In this document: one piece after another, positions 18,977 to 25,570 of the stretch
Layout of the letters: every line of letters begins with the position of its first letter
Numbering within the stretch: the first letter of the stretch is position 1
NCBI RefSeq assembly: GCF_050563525.1
Contig: NZ_JBNXUN010000006.1
Span: forward strand, 1 to 64,000
Reading direction: 5' to 3'
Length of the DNA: 64,000 bases
Source of the DNA: Falsiroseomonas sp050563525
GTDB taxonomy: Bacteria > Pseudomonadota > Alphaproteobacteria > Acetobacterales > Acetobacteraceae
Made by a program: the position numbers and the translations under genes
Notes under the pieces: generated by a model
What the model saw: the letters and a program-made list of their open reading frames with translations, nothing else
Told to the model about the DNA's origin: nothing
Database searches by the model: none

Positions 18977-19216
18977 ATGAGCAACAAGCATCCGAAGAAC
19001 CAGGCGGAGCGGCGGCAGGGACCCGGTGGGGACGTGCCCCGCCCGCCCTCCGACCTTGAACGCGATCCCGGCATCGGTACGTCCAAGGGCGTGTTCGGCC
19101 ATGCCACGGACCCGGAGCCGATCGAAGGCGACAACACTTTCGAAGGCGATGTGATGAACGACCCGGACCGCACCGGCGCTGTTCCGGAAGACCACCGGGG
19201 CCGCACCAACCGCTGA
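18977..19216 (+). CDS. Small polar hypothetical protein
   Basis: 79 residues, hydrophilic, with many Pro, Gly, Asp and Arg residues and no predicted helix or membrane segment, so probably disordered. A textbook ribosome binding site (AGGAGGAGCGAGGCC before ATG) supports real translation. No family recognised. Confidence 0.65.
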   Translation: MSNKHPKNQAERRQGPGGDVPRPPSDLERDPGIGTSKGVFGHATDPEPIEGDNTFEGDVMNDPDRTGAVPEDHRGRTNR

Positions 19217-19272
19217 ACCCCCACGCGCCGGCACGGGTTCGCAATGGCGGCTGGCTGACCTAGAAGGCTGCC

Positions 19273-20118
19273 ATGTCTCCCGCCACCCTTGCCGGCTGCG
19301 GCGCGCTTGCGCTGTGGGCCTTCCTCGGCCTGCTGTCGCGGCTGGCGGCCGGGCTGCCGCCGCTGCAGCTCACCGCCATGGGCTTCGCCCTCGGCGGATT
19401 GGTGGGGCTGGCGGTCGTCGCCTTGCGCGGCGGCCTCGGTGCGCTGCGGCAGCCGCCCCTCGCCTGGCTGCACGGCATCGGCGGGCTGTTCGGCTACCAC
19501 GCCCTGTACTTCACCGCGCTCGCCCTGGCGCCGGCGGTGGAAGCCAACCTCATCAACTATCTCTGGCCGCTGCTGATCGTGCTTCTGGCGGCGCCGCTGC
19601 GCGGGCTCCGGCTGGGGCCGGCCCGGCTGGCCGGAGTCGGGCTCGGCTTCGCCGGCTGCGCCCTGCTGGTCGGCACCGGTGCGTCCTTCCCGCCGGAGGC
19701 CGCGCCCGGTTTCCTGGCCGCGCTGGGCTGCGCCGTGGTGTGGGCGGTCTATTCGGTGACCGCCGGCATGCCACGCCTGGCGCGGGTGCCGACCGAGGCG
19801 GTGGCCGGCTTCTGCCTCGGCACTGCGGCGCTGGCGGCGCTGGCGCATCTGGGCTTCGAGACGACGGTGGTGCCGGATTTCGGGCAGGCGCTGGCGGTGC
19901 TGCTGCTCGGCCTGGGGCCGGTCGGCGCGGCTTTCTTCCTTTGGGACGTCGGCATGAAGCGCGGCGACCCGCGGCTGCTGGGCACCCTGGCCTATGCCGT
20001 GCCGGTGGCCTCCACGCTGCTGCTGATCGTCGCTGGCGAGGGAGCCTTCACCTGGCGCGTCGCGGCGGCGGTCCTGTTGGTGGCGGGCGGGGGCTGGATG
20101 GCCTCCCGGTCCAGATGA
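19273..20118 (+). CDS. EamA/DMT-family transporter
   Basis: 281 residues with ten predicted transmembrane helices and two EamA-type repeats, the layout of drug/metabolite transporter exporters such as the aromatic amino acid exporter YddG. Visible elements: GYHALYFTALALAPAVEANL, INYLWPLLIVLLAAPLRG in the first half, and GAAFFLWDVGMKRGDPRLLG plus AYAVPVASTLLLI in the second. Substrate cannot be read from sequence. ATG 19273 has only a weak upstream site. Confidence 0.88.
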   Translation: MSPATLAGCGALALWAFLGLLSRLAAGLPPLQLTAMGFALGGLVGLAVVALRGGLGALRQPPLAWLHGIGGLFGYHALYFTALALAPAVEANLINYLWPLLIVLLAAPLRGLRLGPARLAGVGLGFAGCALLVGTGASFPPEAAPGFLAALGCAVVWAVYSVTAGMPRLARVPTEAVAGFCLGTAALAALAHLGFETTVVPDFGQALAVLLLGLGPVGAAFFLWDVGMKRGDPRLLGTLAYAVPVASTLLLIVAGEGAFTWRVAAAVLLVAGGGWMASRSR

Positions 20119-20129
20119 TCGAAGAATTC

Positions 20130-20158
20130 TTGTTGTTTTGCTGTATTGATCGCTAGGC
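20130..20158 (+). promoter_or_regulatory. Candidate promoter, AT-rich
   Basis: A short AT-rich stretch in otherwise GC-rich DNA begins at 20121; TTGTTG at 20130-20135 could act as a -35 box with a weak -10-like CTAGGC about 17 bases later. It precedes the leader ORF and the orphan gene at 20205. Tentative. Confidence 0.3.
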
Positions 20159-20187
20159 TGCCGCCCGGGCGAACCAGAGGGCGCAAG

Positions 20188-20208
20188 ATGGGCAGCGACA
20201 TCCGATGA
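20188..20208 (+). CDS. Six-codon leader ORF, coupled to next gene
   Basis: ATG at 20188 sits six bases after AGAGGG and encodes MGSDIR before TGA at 20206-20208, which overlaps the ATG of the 412-residue gene (ATGA, 20205-20208). The large gene lacks its own good ribosome binding site. The layout fits translational coupling, but a short ORF can arise by chance. Confidence 0.4.
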   Translation: MGSDIR

Positions 20209-21443
20209 GCATGGCACTGCATCAGCCGGCCGCCGTCGCCGTGCAGGCGGGGCCGTTCTGGCTCAACAACCACCTCGTGACCATCTACAAGAACATGCAG
20301 AACCTGCGGGTGGAGGGACCCTCCAACCGTGTTGGAGGCCGCACGGATGCGCCACCGACCATCACCAACCACCTGAAGCCGATCGAGAGCATCGACCCGG
20401 CCAAGTCGCTCATCCTGCGCAACGGCCTGCCGGCCGCGGGCCTCGCGCCGATCGCCGAGCGCCGGCTGCAGGCGCTTGCGACCGTCATCGCGCAGGCGGC
20501 AGCCGGCAACGGATCGTCCACCGCCGCGCTGTTCGAGAACCTGACCATTGGTGGGCAGGCCTATCCCGGGATCCTGACCATTCGCGCCTTCATGAACATG
20601 ACGGCGCAGAACCAGCTCGCCGTCATCGACGCCGGCTGGGCCCGCGTCTGCTTCAAGAAATCCTACGACAAGCTGACGCACCAGATGTTCGAGCCTGCCA
20701 CCACCGCGGTGTCGGGCGACAGCAAGGCGCCGGTTCCCTCCGGCGTGGTTCCCGCGGGCGGTGGCCTGATGCGGGTCGACTATACCGGCGACAGTCGGCT
20801 GCCGGACGCGTTCTGCGGACTTGGCATCGGTTTCCGCGTCGATGGCAGCGGCGATGGTCACGCCGACAGCATCCGTCGCGTGACCACCACCGGCATGACC
20901 ACGCAGTTGAAGAACGGCTACCTGATGCGCAACATCAAGGGCTGGGAGGTCGAGGGAACCCTGGTGGACCGGGACACCAACGCCCCGCGCGTCTGGGCCA
21001 CCAAATGCGACCTGTTCAACGAATCCGCCGTGTGCGTCGCGCGCAACCTCTACGGCGCCACCGCCTTTCCAACCCGGGAGATGGACAACGAGGTGGCGGT
21101 GCTATGGGCCGTGGACGTGCGCGGGCTGCGCGGCTTCGACACCGAGACCTACCAGATGACGCTGGCGGGCAACAAGCAGTGGCGGCCGGGCGAGAAGGCC
21201 TACAAGCTGGTGCCGAAGGGCAACGTCATCGCGCATGTCCTATTCAACAAGCGCGGCTGTTCCGGCGCCGGTGGCTGGCGCTTCCAGATCCCGGGCGGCT
21301 CGACCTGGACCTACCATGGCGAGTGGGCGAAGCCGGCCGCCTCCGGCAGCCGCGAGGCAAAGGTCCGCGGCTACATCGAGAGCCAACTGGCGGCCTGGTC
21401 CGGCCCCCAGCACGAGATCGACGGCGCCTACGACTTCGCCTGA
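20205..21443 (+). CDS. Unrecognised 412-residue protein
   Basis: 412 residues; I recognise no family. No signal peptide or membrane segment is evident. The N-terminal part is a helical stretch (LAPIAERRLQALATVIAQAA), the middle is mixed with AVIDAGWARVCFKKSYDKLT and a glycine-rich turn, and the last third is beta-strand rich with DNEVAVLWAVDVRG, QWRPGEKAYKLVPKGNVIAH and GWRFQIPGGSTWTYHGE. The pattern of a strand-rich C-terminal domain with WRPGEKA and GNVIAHV could suit a toxin-like or ADP-ribosyltransferase-like fold, but that is speculation. It is flanked by an AT-rich promoter region and a six-codon coupled leader, and has no functional partner beside it. Confidence 0.7.
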   Translation: MSMALHQPAAVAVQAGPFWLNNHLVTIYKNMQNLRVEGPSNRVGGRTDAPPTITNHLKPIESIDPAKSLILRNGLPAAGLAPIAERRLQALATVIAQAAAGNGSSTAALFENLTIGGQAYPGILTIRAFMNMTAQNQLAVIDAGWARVCFKKSYDKLTHQMFEPATTAVSGDSKAPVPSGVVPAGGGLMRVDYTGDSRLPDAFCGLGIGFRVDGSGDGHADSIRRVTTTGMTTQLKNGYLMRNIKGWEVEGTLVDRDTNAPRVWATKCDLFNESAVCVARNLYGATAFPTREMDNEVAVLWAVDVRGLRGFDTETYQMTLAGNKQWRPGEKAYKLVPKGNVIAHVLFNKRGCSGAGGWRFQIPGGSTWTYHGEWAKPAASGSREAKVRGYIESQLAAWSGPQHEIDGAYDFA

Positions 21444-21547
21444 GCCGGCCTTGGATTCGCGAGGACACGCCCCCGCCCCGGGGCGCCTCCGCCTCGGTTG
21501 ATCCAGCCGGAATGGCGTGCCTGTCTCGGATTCAACAGGTTGCAAGG

Positions 21548-22159
21548 CTACGAGCCCGGCTTGCGCCACAGCCCACGCACCACCTCCGCATGGCCCTGGT
21601 GGCGCGGCCCTTCGTCAAGAAGCACGGTGCCTTCCAGCAGTTCCAGCACCTCGAGTCCGTCGAACAGATCCTCCGCGATGGCGCGGGTCCAGAGCAAAGC
21701 GGGGATCTTCGGCCCGCCGCTGCGGCGGCCGTGCTGGGCCGGGGAGAAGCATTCCAGCGCCAGCAACCCGCTGGGCGCGAGCGCCCGCACCACGCCCGCC
21801 GCCGCCGCCGCGCGATCTTCCGGCGGCAGATGCAGGAAGATCCAGGCGACCAGGTCATAGCCCTGCGCCGGATATGCCCAGCCCGCCGCATCGGCGGCGA
21901 CCGTCTCCAGCGCCACGCCGCGCGCCTCGGCCAGCGCCCGCGCCTTCTCCAGCCCGACCGGCGACCAGTCGAGCGAGGTCGTCACCAGCCCGCGTCCGGC
22001 CAGCCAGACGCCGTTGCGCCCCTCCCCATCGCCGACTGCCAGCGCCCGCATCCCCGGCCGCAACCGCGGCGCCAGGCTTTCCAGGTAGCGGTTCGGTGCC
22101 TCGCCGAACTGGAAGCTGCCGCCCGCGTACCGCTCGTCCCAGGCGAGGGACGTGCTCAT
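21548..22159 (-). CDS. Class I SAM-dependent methyltransferase
   Basis: 203 residues from ATG 22159. Starts with SLAWDERYAGGSFQFGEAPN, typical of small methyltransferases in the TehB/thiopurine-like group, then motif I as ALAVGDGEGRNGVWLA, TTSLDWSPVGLEKARALA (motif II), YDLVAWIFLHLPPEDR and LLALECFSP. Its start overlaps the cupin stop by four bases, so both are cotranslated. Substrate unknown. Confidence 0.85.
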   Translation of the reverse strand: MSTSLAWDERYAGGSFQFGEAPNRYLESLAPRLRPGMRALAVGDGEGRNGVWLAGRGLVTTSLDWSPVGLEKARALAEARGVALETVAADAAGWAYPAQGYDLVAWIFLHLPPEDRAAAAAGVVRALAPSGLLALECFSPAQHGRRSGGPKIPALLWTRAIAEDLFDGLEVLELLEGTVLLDEGPRHQGHAEVVRGLWRKPGS

Positions 22160-22596
22160 GCGCCCGGTTTCCAACCCGGTGGTGCCAGTTCGAATCCCGA
22201 AAAATCGAAGGCCGGGCTGACGGTGCAGGAGACCAGGCACCAGCGGTCCCCGGCCGGCCGCGCCGCCTGCCACCACCCCTGCGGCACCACGCCCATCAGG
22301 GCCGCATCCTGCGGGCCGAGCCGGATTTCCTGATCCACAATTGTCCCGTCCTGCGACAGCGACAGCAGAAGTGGCCCGCCACCCTGCCAGAACCAGCATT
22401 CCGCGGCATCGACCCGGTGCCAGTGGCTGCGCTCTCCGGCATCGAGCAGGAAGTGGATCGCGGTTCCCGCGCCACGCCCGCCCCCCTTCGGCCGGTCGCG
22501 CCACATTTCGCGAAAATGGCCGCCCTCCGGGTGCGGTGCCAGCCCGAGCGCCGCCACCACCTCCGCGCCGGTCAAGGCTGGGTCGCGCAGGTCCAT
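22156..22596 (-). CDS. DUF985 cupin-fold protein
   Basis: 146 residues of the DUF985 cupin family: PHPEGGHFREMWRDRP is the family hallmark, followed by GTAIHFLLDAGERSHWHRVD (cupin metal-type histidines), LLLSLSQDG and MGVVPQGWWQAARP, and CTVSPAFDFSGFEL. Function of the family is not established. Sits between a glutathione transferase (five bases upstream) and a methyltransferase (four-base overlap), all on one transcript. Confidence 0.9.
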   Translation of the reverse strand: MDLRDPALTGAEVVAALGLAPHPEGGHFREMWRDRPKGGGRGAGTAIHFLLDAGERSHWHRVDAAECWFWQGGGPLLLSLSQDGTIVDQEIRLGPQDAALMGVVPQGWWQAARPAGDRWCLVSCTVSPAFDFSGFELAPPGWKPGA

Positions 22597-22601
22597 GTCG
22601 C

Positions 22602-23198
22602 TCAGCCCGGCGCGGTGCGCGCCAGCGCCGGCTCGCGCGAGACCTTCTCGAACCAGTCGGCCAGACGCGGATGCGCCGCGCGCCAGGGCTCGTCGGCGAA
22701 GCGGAAATCCAGGTAGCCGAGCGCGCAGGCCACCGCGACCTCCCCGATGTGCGACAGCGCCTCGGGCGGGTCGGCTTCCAGCGCCGCCAGTCCGCGCGCC
22801 ACCGCCGCCTTCTGGCGCGCGATATAGGCCAGGCGGGTGTCGTCCATCGGCTTGCCGAAGCGCATCCGCCGCGCCACCGCCGCATCCATGATGCCATCCG
22901 CCAGGGCGTGGCAGACCTGGGCGGACAGCCGCGCCATGCTGCCGGTCGGCGGGAACAGCGGCGCCGCCTCGCCCACAGTGTCGAGGTACTCGCAGATCAC
23001 CCGGCTGTCGTAGACCGGGCGGCCGTCGTCGGTGACCAGGGTCGGCACCTTGGACAGCGGGTTGTCCAGCAGCAGCGAGGCCGGGGAGGCGTGCGGGTCG
23101 GTCGGCACGATCTCGATGCGGGTCTCGATGCCGCGCAGCATGGCGCAGGCCATGACCTTGCGGGCGAAGGGGCTGGTCGGCGCGTGGTGCAGCTTCAT
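22602..23198 (-). CDS. Glutathione S-transferase family protein
   Basis: 198 residues. N-terminal thioredoxin-like domain: MKLHHAPTSPFARKVMACAM with the catalytic Ser region, NPLSKVPTLVTDDGRPVYDS (cis-proline and Glu/Asp-Ser glutathione site), then an all-helical domain ending GEVAVACALGYLDFRF. Ten bases upstream lies gloB, another glutathione enzyme, suggesting a shared glutathione-dependent detoxification operon. Confidence 0.9.
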   Translation of the reverse strand: MKLHHAPTSPFARKVMACAMLRGIETRIEIVPTDPHASPASLLLDNPLSKVPTLVTDDGRPVYDSRVICEYLDTVGEAAPLFPPTGSMARLSAQVCHALADGIMDAAVARRMRFGKPMDDTRLAYIARQKAAVARGLAALEADPPEALSHIGEVAVACALGYLDFRFADEPWRAAHPRLADWFEKVSREPALARTAPG

Positions 23199-23207
23199 GG
23201 GCGTCGG

Positions 23208-23945
23208 TTATCCCCGGAAATGGTTCTTGGCCTCGCGCCGGGCGGTGAATTCCGCCAGGTCGCGGGCGCGGAAGTACGGATTGGCGACCATCTCCTGCGC
23301 CAGGGTCGTCGGCACCGTGGGCCGTCCGGCGGCGCGCAGCGCGCCGGCCGCCTCGGCCTCCGCCCGCAACGCCTTGTTGCCGGGCTCGATGGTCAGGGCA
23401 AAGCGGGCATTGGCCTCGGTGTATTCATGGCCACAGCAGAAGCGGGTTTCCGGCGGCAGCTTGGCCAGGCGTTGGAAGGACCGGTACAGCGCTTCCATCC
23501 CGCCCGGCTCCAGCGGCCGGCCGCAGCCGAGTGCGAACACCACGTCGCCGCACAGCAGAAAATGGTCGGCGGCGAAGTGGAAGGCGATGTGGCCGGTGGT
23601 GTGGCCGGGCAGGTGCATCACCTGCGCCTGGGCGGCGCCGAAGGTGATGACGTCACCCTCCCCCACCGCCTGGTCCAGCTTCGGCAGCCGGTGCGCGTCC
23701 GGCGCGCCACCGATCAGCCGCGCCTCGGGGAAGCGGGCGCGCAGCTCGGCCACGCCATCGATATGGTCGCCGTGGTGGTGGGTCAGCAGGATCGCATCGA
23801 GCCGGCCGCCGGCGGCTTCCACCGCGGCGATGGCCGGCCCGGCCTCGCCCGGGTCGCAGATGCCGATGGCGCCGGTCGGGACATCCCGCAGCAGCCAAAG
23901 GTAGTTGTCCTCGAGGCAGGGAACCGCTTCCACCTTCACCGACAT
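23208..23945 (-). CDS. gloB: Hydroxyacylglutathione hydrolase (glyoxalase II)
   Basis: 245 residues from ATG 23945. Hydrolyses S-lactoylglutathione to lactate. Metal-binding THHHGDHIDG, LPGHTTGHIAF, LLCGDVVFALGCGR and the C-terminal HEYTEANARFAL glutathione-binding segment are all present, as is the terminal EAKNHFRG. ATG 23945 has AAAGGG at good spacing; ATG 23954 is an alternative three codons upstream. Forms an operon with a GST. Confidence 0.95.
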   Translation of the reverse strand: MSVKVEAVPCLEDNYLWLLRDVPTGAIGICDPGEAGPAIAAVEAAGGRLDAILLTHHHGDHIDGVAELRARFPEARLIGGAPDAHRLPKLDQAVGEGDVITFGAAQAQVMHLPGHTTGHIAFHFAADHFLLCGDVVFALGCGRPLEPGGMEALYRSFQRLAKLPPETRFCCGHEYTEANARFALTIEPGNKALRAEAEAAGALRAAGRPTVPTTLAQEMVANPYFRARDLAEFTARREAKNHFRG

Positions 23946-24025
23946 CGCGCGCATCCCTTTCAAAGTGGTCAGGTTCCTGAACCATGCCGGTCCAAACCGG
24001 GACCGTTCCCCCCTATATCCCCGGC

Positions 24026-24847
24026 ATGACGACCGAGGTCCATGGTTTGCCGGCATTCCATGCCGCGGGGTTGCCGGCCTTCTACGCCTCGGCCGGCGGC
24101 ACCGTCGCCGCAAGGCTGGTGCGGGACCGGCTGGCGGTGCTGTGGCCGGCGCTGCCCGGCCAGGCGGTGCTCGGCATTGGCCATGCGGCGCCCTATCTCG
24201 GCCTGTGGCGACGGGAGGCGGGGCGCTGTATCGCGCTGACCCCCGCCCATGGTGCGCACGCCAACGGCACCCACACCCCCTGCCCCCCCCTCTGGCCGCC
24301 CCCTTGGCCCGGCGCCGGCGCCCGTTCCGCAACCCTGGTGGCGGAGGAGGAGGCGTTGCCCTTCGCGGATGCCAGCTTCGACCGCGTGCTGCTGGTGCAT
24401 GGGCTGGAGGCCGCGGACAATGCGCGCCGCATGCTGCGCGAGGTCTGGCGCGTGCTGCGCGACGATGGCCGGATGATCGTGGTGGTGCCGAACCGGGTCG
24501 GGCTCTGGGCGCATCTGGAACGCACGCCCTTCGGCCATGGCCACCCCTATTCCCGCGGCCAGCTGTCCCGCCTGCTGGCGCGCCACCTGTTCCGGGTCGA
24601 ACGCCGGGAGGCGGCGCTGTTCATGCCACCCTTCGGCCTGCGCTTCCTCGGCGCCGCCGCGACGCCGTTCGAGAAGCTGGGCCGCGCGGTCTGCCCGCGC
24701 CTTGCCGGCGTCGCGATCATCGAGGCGGAGAAGGACCTGTTCTCCGCCATGCCGGCCGGCGCCGTGTCGGTTCGCCGGCGCGTGGTGGCGCCGGCGATGT
24801 CGGGCCGCGTCGCCATCCGGTCCGGCAGCCCGCACCAGCCGGGGTAA
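24026..24847 (+). CDS. SAM-dependent methyltransferase
   Basis: 273 residues from ATG 24026 (an in-frame ATG at 23984 would add 14). The Rossmann motif I is atypical, QAVLGIGHAAPYLGLW, and is followed by RSATLVAEEEALPFADASFD, RVLLVHGLEAADNARRMLRE, VWRVLRDDGRMIVVVPNR (motifs post-I to VI of the ubiE-like family). A proline run (PPLWPPPWPG) interrupts the sequence about residue 90. This family is commonly found divergent from gloB in alphaproteobacteria, as here. Substrate unknown. Confidence 0.85.
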   Translation: MTTEVHGLPAFHAAGLPAFYASAGGTVAARLVRDRLAVLWPALPGQAVLGIGHAAPYLGLWRREAGRCIALTPAHGAHANGTHTPCPPLWPPPWPGAGARSATLVAEEEALPFADASFDRVLLVHGLEAADNARRMLREVWRVLRDDGRMIVVVPNRVGLWAHLERTPFGHGHPYSRGQLSRLLARHLFRVERREAALFMPPFGLRFLGAAATPFEKLGRAVCPRLAGVAIIEAEKDLFSAMPAGAVSVRRRVVAPAMSGRVAIRSGSPHQPG

Positions 24848-24939
24848 GCCCCGGCAACCGCTTGTTCACCGGAAGCTGGCATCATGGTTCGTCAGCGCGA
24901 CCCGATCCGACGGGCGCCAGCGCCCCGGGGACCATCGCC

Positions 24940-25548
24940 ATGTCCGAGACGATCTGTGCCACCGAGACGCTTCGCGAGGCGATGCGGGCCGAGCTTCAGC
25001 CGGCCTTCGCCGACCTGCATCGCTTCGTGGATCGTCGCTTCGCCGAGCTGAGCGCGGAGCTGCATGCCAGCGTCGAGATCTCCGACATGGGCGAGGAGCG
25101 CATGTCCCAGGAACTGGCGCGCATCCACGACCAGATCGGCCAGCTCGTCGCCATGCCGGCGGCAGCGACGCGCAACAGCGGGCTGGAGCTGGAGGCAGTG
25201 GTGCAGGCGACGGAAACCGCGGCCAACACCATCATGGAAGCCGCCGAGGCGATCCAGGACTGGGTCGCCGCCGGTCGCGATCCCAACGGCGTCGCCGCCA
25301 TCGCGGACCGGGTGAACGCGATCTTCGAGGCGTGCAGCTTCCAGGACGTGACAGGCCAGCGCATCCGCCGCGCCATCCAGCACCTGCAACAGGTGGAGAC
25401 GATGCTGGAGACGATGATCCCGGACGTCGCCCGGCCGGAGGTGCCGCGGCAGCAGGTAACCATCGCGACCGCCATCCGCACCGTCGAATCGCCCACCGGC
25501 GGCGATCTCGGGCAGGCCGCAATCGACGCCCTGCTGAACGATTTCTAA
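24940..25548 (+). CDS. CheZ-like protein
   Basis: 202 residues, nearly all helical. The stretch EACSFQDVTGQRIRRAIQHL matches the CheZ signature in which Asp and Gln of QDxTGQ dephosphorylate CheY~P, and the last residues (IDALLNDF) resemble the C-terminal CheY-docking tail. N-terminal helix pair DLHRFVDRRFAELSAELH. No other chemotaxis or flagellar gene is near, so its response-regulator partner is not identified here; a non-chemotactic partner is possible. Confidence 0.8.
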   Translation: MSETICATETLREAMRAELQPAFADLHRFVDRRFAELSAELHASVEISDMGEERMSQELARIHDQIGQLVAMPAAATRNSGLELEAVVQATETAANTIMEAAEAIQDWVAAGRDPNGVAAIADRVNAIFEACSFQDVTGQRIRRAIQHLQQVETMLETMIPDVARPEVPRQQVTIATAIRTVESPTGGDLGQAAIDALLNDF

Positions 25549-25570
25549 GTTCGGCTGCAGTCCAACCGGA

